A program made the translations under genes and the position numbers. Shown in pieces: positions 10,386 to 18,870 of a stretch of 46,407 bases of DNA. The first letter of the stretch is position 1. Each line of letters opens with the position of its first letter. The stretch is from Opitutaceae bacterium (GTDB taxonomy: Bacteria > Verrucomicrobiota > Verrucomicrobiia > Opitutales > Opitutaceae), in the NCBI GenBank assembly GCA_030693515.1, contig JAUYAK010000077.1:1-46407 (forward strand), in the 5' to 3' direction. The notes under the pieces were generated by a model, which ran no database searches, was not told the DNA's origin, and saw nothing but the letters and a program-made list of their open reading frames with translations.

Positions 10386-11290
10386 GGCGCGGGCGGGTTG
10401 AGCGGCGTGAAGTTGAACCAGAGCGTGGGATCGGCGTGCAGCCAGCCTTCGATGCGCGTGAGGAACTCCTGAAAGTGCGCGCGCGCACGCTCGAGGTTGG
10501 CGGCCTTGCCGGCGTCGTCCGGGCGGAAGAGCGGTGAACAGTGGATCGTCGAATGCCCGGGCCCCGCGGGCAGCCCGACGCTCAGGATGACGGGCCGGCG
10601 GAAGATCAGCGCGAGGTGGTAGATCGTGAACGGGAAAATCCGGCGCGCGCCGAGGAACTGAAACGCCTCCGTCTTGGCGCTGAACCCGAGCCGGTCGCAT
10701 TTCATCGCGACCGAGCCGCCGGTCGCGACCGCCTCCTTGAGGGCGAAGAGGAGATTGGCGGGCTCGTTGACCCAGATGAAGCTCACCCACTGGGCGAAGT
10801 GCGCGCCCAGAATCTCCGTGTCGTGGGAATTTTCCCGGTGCTGCCGCACCATGAACACACGGCGGCGCTCCTGCGGGCCGATCAGAAATCCCGTGAGATC
10901 CGAATGCCCGAAGTGAAACGTGCCGAGCAGCGCGGGCTCGCCACTCGCCAGCAGCTCACGAAACCCGGCCGCATCCGGCGCGAGCTCGCCACGATGGGGG
11001 AGGCCGCGGGCCACGCGCAGACGCAGCATCATGAATTCCTCGAACGCGAAAAAATGGCGGAAGATCTCGCGCAGCGTCGGCTCACGCTCGAGCACCACCG
11101 CGAGATACGCCCGGGAATTCGCGCGCTGCGCGTGCATCTTGGCGATCGCGGCGGCCGTCCCCAGCCGGCGCAGCGGACGGAACAGCCACTCCGGCAACAC
11201 CGCGTCGCACGCGCAGAGGAAGCGAAAGCCCCAGCCCGGGCCGGGATTCCGGACGGGCGCGATGTTGGAATCGGGGGCACCTGCGTTCAT
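10382..11290 (-). CDS. LpxL/HtrB-like lysophospholipid acyltransferase
   Basis: 302 residues. The HxxxxD catalytic pair is H126/D131 in GTFHFGHSD. The later segments VMVRQHRENSHD, AMKCDRLG and RIFPFTIYHLAL fit the lauroyl/myristoyl-acyltransferase family that works on lipid A and on other periplasm-facing lipids. The ATG at 11290 is chosen because it starts the family-like region; the frame extends 18 codons further without similarity. Together with the PlsC-like protein it would supply the acyl chains or anchor the aryl polyene to a lipid. A 44-base gap separates it from the chain-length-factor-like gene, the largest gap in this half of the operon. Confidence 0.83.
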   Translation of the reverse strand: MNAGAPDSNIAPVRNPGPGWGFRFLCACDAVLPEWLFRPLRRLGTAAAIAKMHAQRANSRAYLAVVLEREPTLREIFRHFFAFEEFMMLRLRVARGLPHRGELAPDAAGFRELLASGEPALLGTFHFGHSDLTGFLIGPQERRRVFMVRQHRENSHDTEILGAHFAQWVSFIWVNEPANLLFALKEAVATGGSVAMKCDRLGFSAKTEAFQFLGARRIFPFTIYHLALIFRRPVILSVGLPAGPGHSTIHCSPLFRPDDAGKAANLERARAHFQEFLTRIEGWLHADPTLWFNFTPLNPPAP

Positions 11291-11334
11291 GCGGGGCTCC
11301 TGCAGTGAGACATCGCGCGCGCGAGCATGACAGG

Positions 11335-11994
11335 CTAAATCCACGCGACGCCCAGCCGCCGGCCCGGTGCCGCGAGCTGATCGATGGGCTGGCGCGCGCG
11401 CAGCGCGTCGAAAAAATCAGGCAGCGTGAATTCTGCGTTCGCCGTGTCGTCGGCCGCCGGCGCGAGCGTCACGCGGGCGAGCGAGCCGGCGGGATCGCGC
11501 GAGAGCGCGAGGGCGAAGGCGAACGTGCGATCGCTGGCGGCGCGGTGGGCGAGCAGCCAGGTGCCGCGCTCTTCGCCCCCGCAGAGAATCACCCGCGGCG
11601 CGGGCGCGAGCAGCGCAGTTTGCAGGGCCTGCGCCGCGAGGTGGGCGCGGCCGGTGAGCGGAAAAAATTCCCCCACGGCGTGCTGCCGAGCGATCAGGGC
11701 CTGTTGCACGGCGCTCGGATGGATCGAGGTTTGAAAGAGCGTGGGGCTGGCGGTCGGAAAGCTGTCGAGGTAGCCCTCGAGCGCGCCGGTCTCGGCAAAG
11801 CTCGACGCATACACGATCGTGTCGCCGGGCTGGGGCGCGAGGTCGTCGAGCGCGGCGCCGAGGAGCAGGCCGAGCTGTGTCATGCGCCGCGTGGCGCCGC
11901 GCGGGAAGCGATCCTTCAGCCGCTCGCGCGTCGCCGCGAGATCCTCGGCACCGGCGTCCGCGAGACTGAGGGCGTGGAGCTGGCGCTCAAGCAT
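11335..11994 (-). CDS. Chain-length-factor-like ketosynthase homologue (no active-site Cys)
   Basis: 219 residues matching the short beta-ketoacyl synthase N-terminal-like family found in aryl polyene clusters. The thiolase-fold landmarks are TIVYASSFAETGALEGYLDSF and the segment FQTSIHPSAVQQALI. That segment aligns with the ketosynthase active site, but the nucleophilic Cys is replaced and no HGTGT-type histidine segment is present. It therefore cannot condense alone. It probably pairs with the ketosynthase directly upstream (8-base overlap) as a chain-length-determining partner, as in the KS-CLF heterodimers of this pathway type. The C-terminus ends soon after LPDFFDALRARQP. Confidence 0.8.
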   Translation of the reverse strand: MLERQLHALSLADAGAEDLAATRERLKDRFPRGATRRMTQLGLLLGAALDDLAPQPGDTIVYASSFAETGALEGYLDSFPTASPTLFQTSIHPSAVQQALIARQHAVGEFFPLTGRAHLAAQALQTALLAPAPRVILCGGEERGTWLLAHRAASDRTFAFALALSRDPAGSLARVTLAPAADDTANAEFTLPDFFDALRARQPIDQLAAPGRRLGVAWI

Positions 11995-13093
11995 GGCCGA
12001 GGAAAAATGCGGCGTGCGCGCCGCCGAACGCGTTGCTGGTGCAGACCACGCCATCGGTGCCGCGCAGGTCGAGCGGCGCGAAGGCGACGTGGTCGCGGAA
12101 TCCGGGGCCGTCGCTGCCGAGTGTGCCGGGGGCGCGGCCGGCGCGGATTGCTTCGCAGGCGAGCGCGAGTTCGACGAGGCCGCAGCTGCCGAGCGTGTGC
12201 CCGAGGCTGCCTTTCCACCCCGTGAGCGGGGCGCCGGGAAACGCCTCGGCGAGCGCCGCGCACTCGAGCCGGGCGGCCTCGAGCGTGCCGGTGCCGTGGC
12301 CCTTGAGCCACACGCGGCGGCCGGAGACCGCGGCCGCCACAGGCGCGAGGCATGTGGCGAAACCCGCGCCGTCGGCCCGGTTGGCGGTGAAGTGGTGCAT
12401 TTCGTTGTGCAGGCTCTGCGCCGTGATGGTGAAGTCGCCGGCGTCGCGCGTGAGCACGGCGAAAGCCGCGCCATCGCCGAGCCCGATGGAGCCGGTGGCG
12501 CGCGCCGCATAGGGCGCAGGGAAGCCGGCATTGAGGATTTTCAGCGCATGAAAACCACCCGCGACAAACGGGCTGATGAAGTCGAAGGAAAACACCAGCG
12601 CGCGCTCGGCGAGGCCGGCCTCGAGCGCGCGGGTCGCGAGCAGCAGCCCGAGGTGCGCGGATACGCAGGCGTGCGAGACCGTGGTGACGTTGGCGCCCCA
12701 GCCGAGTTCGTGAGCGAGCCACTCGACGCTGCGGTGCGGCGTGCCGTAGGCGAGGTGCGCCGGGTCGCCGTGGCGGCGAAATGCATAGAGGCTGCCCACG
12801 CCGAAATTGCTGCTCGTCACCCACACCGGCCGGCGCGCCGTGCCCCAGCCGTCGCCCGGGATTGTGACCGCGAGCGCCCGCACGCCGTCGATCCAGTTGG
12901 GCGGCGCCGTCTCGTCGAAGCCCCGGCCGGTGGCCAGTGCGAGCGGCACGTGTTCACCCCCATCGGCGCCGAGCACCGGGTGCGGGCGCAACGCGATCTC
13001 GCCGCGCAGGAGGGCGGCGTGCGTCGCGCGGGCGTCACCGAGGGCGGTGAGGCAGCCGGCGCTTTCCAGATGGACGGCGGAAGGAGGGGCCAT
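11987..13093 (-). CDS. Beta-ketoacyl-ACP synthase, CLF-partner type
   Basis: 368 residues with an intact catalytic triad. The nucleophile C143 is in the atypical context SHACVSAH, H266 is in KGHGTGT, and K294/H299 are in GWKGSLGHT. Condenses malonyl-ACP with the growing chain. It is shorter than FabF-type enzymes and has no N-terminal MSRT-like start; an in-frame TTG nine bases upstream of the chosen ATG (13093) cannot be excluded. The overlap with the CLF-like gene supports a heterodimer. The other ketosynthase (13458-14726) is more FabF-like and may start or finish the chain. Confidence 0.88.
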   Translation of the reverse strand: MAPPSAVHLESAGCLTALGDARATHAALLRGEIALRPHPVLGADGGEHVPLALATGRGFDETAPPNWIDGVRALAVTIPGDGWGTARRPVWVTSSNFGVGSLYAFRRHGDPAHLAYGTPHRSVEWLAHELGWGANVTTVSHACVSAHLGLLLATRALEAGLAERALVFSFDFISPFVAGGFHALKILNAGFPAPYAARATGSIGLGDGAAFAVLTRDAGDFTITAQSLHNEMHHFTANRADGAGFATCLAPVAAAVSGRRVWLKGHGTGTLEAARLECAALAEAFPGAPLTGWKGSLGHTLGSCGLVELALACEAIRAGRAPGTLGSDGPGFRDHVAFAPLDLRGTDGVVCTSNAFGGAHAAFFLGHA

Positions 13094-13120
13094 GCGCGGC
13101 AAGGGGCGGGCCCCGGGGCC

Positions 13121-13396
13121 TCAGCGCGGCAGCCGCGCGGGGTCGGCGCGGGCGCGGATGAACTCGGCGAGGTGCGCGATGCTGGCGAGCGCGGTGCGTG
13201 ATTCCTCGCTGCTGCTGATCTTGATGCCGAACTCCTTTTCAAGGGTGACGACCAGCTCAAGCGCGTCGATGGAGTCGAGGTTGAGGCCGGAGCCGATCAG
13301 CGGTTCGTCGTCCGCCATCTGCGCGGGGGTGACGTCCTCCAGCTTGAGCGTGGTGACGATGAGGGTTTTGAGCCGGGAAATGAGCGGATCGGGCAT
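13121..13396 (-). CDS. Acyl carrier protein (cluster ACP 1)
   Basis: 91 residues with the four-helix ACP pattern. The phosphopantetheine attachment site is S42 in GLNLDSIDALELVV, preceded by the acidic ADDEPLIGSG. Helix III/IV ends EFIRARADPARLPR. It lies between the two ketosynthase genes and should carry the aryl starter or the extending chain. The start at ATG 13396 gives the normal ACP length; a longer frame upstream is Cys/Trp-rich and unlike the family. A second ACP lies two genes upstream; the sequences are distinct, so different roles (starter versus elongation) are likely. Confidence 0.92.
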   Translation of the reverse strand: MPDPLISRLKTLIVTTLKLEDVTPAQMADDEPLIGSGLNLDSIDALELVVTLEKEFGIKISSSEESRTALASIAHLAEFIRARADPARLPR

Positions 13397-13457
13397 GAGG
13401 GTCAGACAGCAGCGAAGGGAACGTGTGCGCCCACGGCAAACGAGATGATTGGAAAAA

Positions 13458-14726
13458 TCAGGGCTCCACCCGCCGCAGCACATGGCACACGTTGCTGCCG
13501 CCGAAACCGCTGCTGTTGTTGAGGACGAGGCGCGGAGCTTCGCCGAGCGTCGCGCGCGGGAGGTCGAGGCCGGCGCAGGCTTCTTCGGGCGCGGTGAGGT
13601 TGGCGTTGCCTGGGATGAAACCGTCTCTGATCGCGAGGGCGCAGAAGGCGGCTTCCATCGCCCCGCTCATCGAGAGCGGGTGGCCGGTCAGGCCCTTGGT
13701 GCTGCTGATGCGCGGGTGCGCCCCGGCGGCGGTGAACACGCTGCCCAGCGCCAGCGCCTCCGAGCGGTCGCCGGCGGGCGTGGAGGTGGCGTGGGCGTTG
13801 ACGTAGTCGATGTCGGTCGCGGCGACGCCGGCATCGGCCAGGGTGCGGCGCATCGCACTCGCGAGCCCGGCGCCCTCGGGATGCGAGACGGCGATGCTGT
13901 GGCCATCGGCCGCCGCGCCCCAACCGGCCAGTTCGGCGTAAATCGGCGCTCCGCGCCGGCGGGCGGTCTCGGCCTCCTCAAGCACCAGGCACACGGCGCC
14001 CCCTGCGGCCACAAAGCCGTCGCGCGATTGATCGAAGGGTCGCGAGGCGGTTGCGGGGTCGGCGCTCGACGACAGGGCGCGCATCGCGGCGAAGGGCAAA
14101 ACGGTCTCCGCATTCACTTCTTCGGCGCCCACGATCAGCATCCGCGTTTGCCGGCCGAGGCGGATGTCGTCGAGCGCGCAGCCGAGCGCGTGGCTGGAGG
14201 AGGCGCAGGCGGCGACGAAGCCGCCGACCGCGCCCCGGATGCCGTAGTGGGCGGCGAGGTTGAAATTGAGCGTGCCCGCGATCGAGGAGACAACCCCGAG
14301 GGGATTGCAGCGTTCGCCGCGCGCGGCGGTCATCTGCGCGACGTGGTGGTGCAGCAAAAACGCCGAGCCGGCCGAGGCGCAGTAGAGCCCGGTCGCGCCA
14401 TCCGTGATCGCGTCGCGCGTGAGCTGCGCATCGGCGAGGGCCTGCTCGACGGCGCAGAGGGCGTAGAGGCCGTGGGGCGCAAGGCTGCGGAGCGTCTCGC
14501 GGGGAAAATCGTAGCGCGCGGGCCAGCGCCAGTCGCGCCAGCTCGGCGAGGCGACATCGAAGTCCCGCACGATGCCGGCGACCTTCACGTTCACCGCCGG
14601 GTTGCCGAAAAAATCGATCGGCGCGAGGCCGTGGCGCAGGGCGCGCAGGCTTGCCGTGACGCCGGCGCGGTCGTGGCCAATGGGTGTGATAAAGCCGAGG
14701 CCGGTGACGACGGCGGTGCGGCTCAT
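13458..14726 (-). CDS. Beta-ketoacyl-ACP synthase II-type (FabF-like)
   Basis: 422 residues, normal for FabF. All catalytic residues are present: C174 in [11 protein letters not shown]312 in [10 protein letters not shown]344 and H349 in [10 protein letters not shown]. The N-terminus reads [17 protein letters not shown] and the C-terminus [10 protein letters not shown], both hallmark ketosynthase ends. The start ATG overlaps the upstream ACP stop by 4 bases, so the two are coupled. In aryl polyene pathways a second, FabF/FabH-like ketosynthase is thought to act beside the KS-CLF pair, for example in the first condensation on the aryl starter. That assignment is an inference. Confidence 0.93.
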   Translation of the reverse strand: MSRTAVVTGLGFITPIGHDRAGVTASLRALRHGLAPIDFFGNPAVNVKVAGIVRDFDVASPSWRDWRWPARYDFPRETLRSLAPHGLYALCAVEQALADAQLTRDAITDGATGLYCASAGSAFLLHHHVAQMTAARGERCNPLGVVSSIAGTLNFNLAAHYGIRGAVGGFVAACASSSHALGCALDDIRLGRQTRMLIVGAEEVNAETVLPFAAMRALSSSADPATASRPFDQSRDGFVAAGGAVCLVLEEAETARRRGAPIYAELAGWGAAADGHSIAVSHPEGAGLASAMRRTLADAGVAATDIDYVNAHATSTPAGDRSEALALGSVFTAAGAHPRISSTKGLTGHPLSMSGAMEAAFCALAIRDGFIPGNANLTAPEEACAGLDLPRATLGEAPRLVLNNSSGFGGSNVCHVLRRVEP

Positions 14727-15100
14727 GCGTGCGGCAGGCTCGCGAGCTTGTGCCGCACAAAGGCCCGCAGGTCGGCCACCGTGCGCACGCGCACGATTTC
14801 GGCGTTGGAGACGTTCACCTTCAGCAGGTCTTCGAGGAAGAAGACCATCTCCGCGATCGCCACCGAGTCGAAGCCGAGGTCGCCGGCGAGGGTCGCTTCG
14901 TCCGTGATCGCGGCACCGGGCCGCGGCCTGTGGTCGGCGACGATGGCGAGCACGAGCAGGTCGGCCGCGGCGGGATCGCGGGTGGCGACGACGCGGGTGT
15001 AGGCCTCGCGAACGTCCGCGGAAAAATGGCGCAGCAGCGTGTCCGCCGCCTCGGGCAGCGCGATTGGAGCGGTGGGGGGTGAAGGCGCGCGAGTGTTCAC
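14723..15100 (-). CDS. Acyl carrier protein with N-terminal extension (cluster ACP 2)
   Basis: 125 residues counted from a GTG start at 15100 that overlaps the stop of the halogenase-like gene by 4 bases (GTGA). The core ACP motif is [18 protein letters not shown] with the attachment Ser at position 79. The helix after it ([15 protein letters not shown]) is typical. About 45 residues precede the ACP core: a Pro/Ala-rich lead and a predicted helix [18 protein letters not shown]. No ATG fits the family alignment, so the GTG start is preferred. It precedes the FabF-like gene, suggesting these two work as a pair. Confidence 0.87.
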   Translation of the reverse strand: MNTRAPSPPTAPIALPEAADTLLRHFSADVREAYTRVVATRDPAAADLLVLAIVADHRPRPGAAITDEATLAGDLGFDSVAIAEMVFFLEDLLKVNVSNAEIVRVRTVADLRAFVRHKLASLPHA

Positions 15101-16665
15101 GTTTGGTGCGGGAGGGGGTGGGCGGCGAGGGGCGCGGCGGTGGGGGTCGGACGATGGGCCGGCGCGAACCACGTGCGCCAGCCTTCGCGCAGTTCGACGC
15201 CAAGCCAGAGAAAAACGAGCCCGGCCACGCGCACCGGCAGGCGGCGGTTGAACTCGTAACTGGTGAAGGCGAAGAAGCGCCGGTCGTTGTGGCGCCCGAA
15301 GACACCCCGGCGGTGGCGCGACTCCGCGATGGCGGCGAAGCGGCGGTTGTAGAGCTGCATGAGGAAAAACGCCCACCCGGACTCACGGGAAGTGAAGGGT
15401 GGCGTCTCCAGCAGGTGATTGCCGTGGCGGAAGGGCAGGGCGACTACGCCGAGGTAATAGAGCCCAAGATCGAGGCGGAACGCCAAGGTCATCAGCTCGT
15501 AGTCCGCGATGTAGTAGTATTTGTTGCGGTAGAGCGCGCGAAACCAGCGGTCGTAGCTGCGGGCGAATTGCGCGTTGTGGCGGGCGACGCGCGGCGCGAC
15601 GGGTTTGCCGCGGAAGCTGTCGGTGATGAGCGTCGCTGCGGCGCTCGTGGTGAACACGATCCAATCCATGCCCGGCGAGTAGAACGGATCGATGAAGCCG
15701 GCGGCGTCGCCCACGAGCACGGCGCCATCGGTGGCAAACGTCGTCGTGGAATACGCGAGATCGCGGCGGAAATGCACGTCGCCTTCCTGCCAATGGGCGT
15801 CGGCGAGCAACTCGCGGCCCACCGGGTGCGAGACGAGCATCGTGCGCAGGCGCTCGCCAAGATGAGGCCCCGGAGGCAACTCGGTGATCCGTTGATCATA
15901 GGTGACGCCGACACTCACATCACCGCCCTTGAGCGGGATGAACCACGCCCACCAGCCGCGGCCCGTGAGATGATTCGTGGCCGGGTTGCGCAGGCCCTTC
16001 ACCCGCGCGGACCAGGCGGGGTATTTCGCGGTGAATTCGCGGCTGTCGAGGGAGCGCACGCCGGTCCAGCGGCTCCAGCAGGTGGCGGTGGGGTGGGCGG
16101 TGTTGGGGGTGAACCAGCCCTCCTGCCGCGCGAGAATGGCGGCGAAGCCCGAGGCGTCGACAATCCAGCGCGCCGTGGACGTGTGCGGGGCGCCGGCCGC
16201 GTCGTCCCACTCGATGGTCTGCGCGCCGCCGTTGGAGAGCTGCACGCGGCGGATGCGCGCGGAGCGTTGCACGCTGGCACCCTCGGCCAGGGCGGTCGCC
16301 AGCACCTGCTCGTCCAGCACGGCGCGATCGACCTGGTAGCCCGGGAGGCGGACGTTGTAGCGCGGGCCGGTCTCGCTGCACTGGTCGAGCGCGCGGGCGC
16401 GGTCGTTGGCGAACCAGAAGCGCATGCCCTGCTTGGGCACGTGTTTATCGAGGAGATGCTCGGTGAGGCCGAGGACCCGGCCGAGAAAGTGCGCGCTGAT
16501 CTCGACGGTGGATTCGCCGACGCGGCGCTTGAACTTTTCCGAGCGCTCAAGGATTAGCACGCGGAGCGACGGGTTCTTGCGGCGGAGCAGGCACACCGTG
16601 GCCGCACCCGCGAGGGCGCCGCCCATCACGATCACGTCCCAGTCGGTGCGCGCGGTCTCATCCAT
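15097..16665 (-). CDS. Flavin-dependent halogenase-like protein (first of two)
   Basis: 522 residues. A variant FAD-binding Rossmann motif GGALAG (15-20) is followed by GESTVEIS. K78 in [10 protein letters not shown] sits where the catalytic Lys of flavin-dependent halogenases is expected. The halogenase signature W-x-W-x-I-P is W239-A-W-F-I-P244. The second FAD motif [16 protein letters not shown] carries F-x-D-P-x-x-S-x-G, typical of the halogenase branch. The C-terminus has an extra hydrophobic helix ([14 protein letters not shown]). Such enzymes need a partner flavin reductase (not seen here) and chlorinate or brominate activated aromatics. Xanthomonadins and flexirubins carry halogens put on by related enzymes. 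Hydroxylase activity cannot be excluded. Longer than the second flavoprotein by 89 residues. Confidence 0.8.
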   Translation of the reverse strand: MDETARTDWDVIVMGGALAGAATVCLLRRKNPSLRVLILERSEKFKRRVGESTVEISAHFLGRVLGLTEHLLDKHVPKQGMRFWFANDRARALDQCSETGPRYNVRLPGYQVDRAVLDEQVLATALAEGASVQRSARIRRVQLSNGGAQTIEWDDAAGAPHTSTARWIVDASGFAAILARQEGWFTPNTAHPTATCWSRWTGVRSLDSREFTAKYPAWSARVKGLRNPATNHLTGRGWWAWFIPLKGGDVSVGVTYDQRITELPPGPHLGERLRTMLVSHPVGRELLADAHWQEGDVHFRRDLAYSTTTFATDGAVLVGDAAGFIDPFYSPGMDWIVFTTSAAATLITDSFRGKPVAPRVARHNAQFARSYDRWFRALYRNKYYYIADYELMTLAFRLDLGLYYLGVVALPFRHGNHLLETPPFTSRESGWAFFLMQLYNRRFAAIAESRHRRGVFGRHNDRRFFAFTSYEFNRRLPVRVAGLVFLWLGVELREGWRTWFAPAHRPTPTAAPLAAHPLPHQT

Positions 16666-16723
16666 CGGCAGGGAGGAGAAATTCGGGAGGGGCTCGCGGC
16701 AACCGCAAACCCTCGCAGGGTTG

Positions 16724-18025
16724 TCAGCTGGCGATGGGTTGCCCGACGGCCGCCGTGGCGGGGCCGGCGGGCCGGCGCACGATTCTCAAATAGCGCTGGA
16801 GCCGGCAAATCAGGAGGAAGAGGGTAAACCGCCACCGCAGCGGCCAAGTCAGCCGGGCATGGCCGCCCACGATCGAATTGATCCCGCGCATGAGATCCCA
16901 CGGCACTTGCTGGCACATGAAGACATCAAAGGCGTCCTCGTCGTAGAATGCCGCGATCAGTTTCTGGAAAACCCCGGCGCGGCCCTTGACCGTGCGGGTG
17001 TAGCCGCGGCGTTCGCGCGGGGTGAGGCCGCGATTTTCGCCCGCCGCCCGCGCCACCAGATCCGCGGCGGTCTTGCCCGACCACGTCGCCATGTAAACCC
17101 CCGAGGAAAAAATCGGATCGAAGAAGCCCGCGGCGTCGCCGGCGAGAACGAGTCGCTCCTGCGCCAGCTCACGGCGGAAGTAGCTGTAGTCGCTCGTGAC
17201 GTGGAATCCCATCGTGGGTGCCGCGCCGCCCAGCAGCTCGCGCAGTTTCACCGAGCCCGCGACCGCGCGTTGAAAGAACACCTCGGGCGCCAAGCCCGCC
17301 GCGCGAAACCCCTCGACCGTCGTCACGATGCCCACCGAGGTCCGCTCCGCGTCGATCGGGATGATCCAGAACCAGCCGCCGTCGAGCCGCACGGTGAGGA
17401 CGTTGCCGCCTTCGGGCCCCGGGGCGCGGCCCACGCCGCGAAAGTGGCTGTAAACCGCCAGGCGCTTGGGAAACGGCGACGGCTCCAGCGCGTGTTTCTG
17501 CTCCGACATCAGCCCCGGATCGCGGCCCGTCGCATCAATGACCCACGGCACGGTGAGGGTCTGCTCGCCCGCGGTGCCGTCGAGCACGACGCGATGCCCG
17601 TCGCCCTCGCGCTCCACGCGGCGCACCGTCGTCTCCATCCGCACCTCCGCCCCGAGGGAGCGCGCGTGGTCGAGCAGCAGCGCATCGAAACGGGCCCGCT
17701 CCACCTGAAACGCGCTGTTCAGCCCGGGAATCAGCCCTTCGCGAAAGACGACCTTCTTCGTTTCGCTGCCGTCGGCGCGGTGGAACTCCGCGCCGAATTT
17801 CGGGATGAAGCCGCCGGCCGCGACCTTGGGCAGCGCGCCGATCTCGGCGAGCACGTGGTTGCCGGCCGGCAGCAGCGACTCGCCGATGCGGAAGCGCGGG
17901 AACGCGTATTTTTCCGCCACGAGCACCCGCAGCCCATGCTGCCGCAGCCGGGCGGCCGCGCAGCTCCCCGCCGGTCCGCCACCGATCACGAGCACGTCAT
18001 GACTGAATCCGTTTTTTGGCATCAT
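16724..18025 (-). CDS. Flavin-dependent halogenase/oxidoreductase-like protein (second of two)
   Basis: 433 residues with a perfect dinucleotide motif VIGGGPAGSCAA (13-24) and the GES (48-50) of the halogenase/geranylgeranyl-reductase group. K76 lies in FIPKFGAEF, W218-F-W-I-I-P223 matches WxWxIP, and GDAAGFFDPIFSSGV provides F-x-D-P-x-x-S-x-G. It lacks the C-terminal membrane-like helix of its neighbour. A second ATG at 18022 follows the chosen one; 18025 overlaps the methyltransferase stop by 4 bases. A 58-base gap before the next gene is the only sizable break early in the operon. Could be a second halogenase or an aryl hydroxylase giving the dihydroxy/methoxy pattern. Sequence alone does not decide. 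Confidence 0.78.
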   Translation of the reverse strand: MMPKNGFSHDVLVIGGGPAGSCAAARLRQHGLRVLVAEKYAFPRFRIGESLLPAGNHVLAEIGALPKVAAGGFIPKFGAEFHRADGSETKKVVFREGLIPGLNSAFQVERARFDALLLDHARSLGAEVRMETTVRRVEREGDGHRVVLDGTAGEQTLTVPWVIDATGRDPGLMSEQKHALEPSPFPKRLAVYSHFRGVGRAPGPEGGNVLTVRLDGGWFWIIPIDAERTSVGIVTTVEGFRAAGLAPEVFFQRAVAGSVKLRELLGGAAPTMGFHVTSDYSYFRRELAQERLVLAGDAAGFFDPIFSSGVYMATWSGKTAADLVARAAGENRGLTPRERRGYTRTVKGRAGVFQKLIAAFYDEDAFDVFMCQQVPWDLMRGINSIVGGHARLTWPLRWRFTLFLLICRLQRYLRIVRRPAGPATAAVGQPIAS

Positions 18026-18747
18026 CTCACCGCTACGTATTCGCTGAAGAGCCCCATGATCCGGTGGCACTTCACCTCGGCAAAGCCGGCGGCGCGCATC
18101 GCCTCAAGGACGGTCGCGGGCGGCACGCTGGCATCCATCGTCTCCCAATAGTAGCGCATCATGTCGCGCGCCGCCGGGCTCCGCGTGAACAGCCGCGTGA
18201 GGCCCGGGTAGATTTTTCCGAAATAGAGCCGGAAGAAAAAATTCCCGACGCGGCTCGCGGGCTTGGTCACCTCGAGGATCAGCACGCGGCCGCCCGGCCG
18301 CAGCACCCGGTGGTATTCGCGCATCGTCACGGCGAGATCGGCCACGTGGCGCAGCGCGTAGCCCATGGTGAGAAAATCAAACGATCCGTCGGGCAATGGC
18401 AGCGCGTCCGCGTAGCCGCGCACGAAGGTCGCGGGCAGCTTCTTTTTCGCCTCGGCCATCATGCCCTCGCTCGGATCGAGGCAGGTGATGTGTTCGGCGG
18501 TGCCGAGGATGCGCGCGGCCTCGACCGCCATGAGGCCCGTGCCGCAGGCGACGTCGAGCAGGTGCATCCCGGGCCGGAGCCCGTGGCGGTGCTGCACCCA
18601 GCGCCGGTAGGCGCTGCCGCTGCCGAGAAAGCCCCACCCGGTGACGCCATCGTAGTGCTTGGCCGCGGCGTCGAAGAGCTGGTTGACGAAGACGGGTTTG
18701 TCCTCGGCGCGCGTGAAGTGCGACGGCAGCGGCGGGTGCGGAAGCAT
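18022..18747 (-). CDS. Class I SAM-dependent methyltransferase (UbiE/MenG-like)
   Basis: 241 residues. The SAM-binding motif I is LLDVACGTGLMA (63-74) and the acidic end of strand 2 is in CLDPSEGMM. Motif II LPLPDGSFDFLTMGYALRHV and motif III VLRPGGRVLILEVTKP match the UbiE/COQ5 group. An aryl O- or C-methyltransferase is expected in this setting: xanthomonadin-type pigments carry an O-methyl group and others a ring methyl. The ATG at 18747 is preferred to a GTG 84 bases upstream because the extra 28 residues have no methyltransferase character. It is the first gene of the 14-gene minus-strand operon and is divergent from the amidohydrolase, so the operon promoter should lie in 18748-18870. 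Confidence 0.87.
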   Translation of the reverse strand: MLPHPPLPSHFTRAEDKPVFVNQLFDAAAKHYDGVTGWGFLGSGSAYRRWVQHRHGLRPGMHLLDVACGTGLMAVEAARILGTAEHITCLDPSEGMMAEAKKKLPATFVRGYADALPLPDGSFDFLTMGYALRHVADLAVTMREYHRVLRPGGRVLILEVTKPASRVGNFFFRLYFGKIYPGLTRLFTRSPAARDMMRYYWETMDASVPPATVLEAMRAAGFAEVKCHRIMGLFSEYVAVR

Positions 18748-18870
18748 GGCCGCACGCTTGGTTTTGGCTAAACCCGACGCGAGCGGAAACAAATCGCCCC
18801 CTTGGTGCAGGAAATTCGACCGTCCCAGCACGTTCTCGCTTTTTTTCGAGGACCGGCGAATCTCCTAGGC

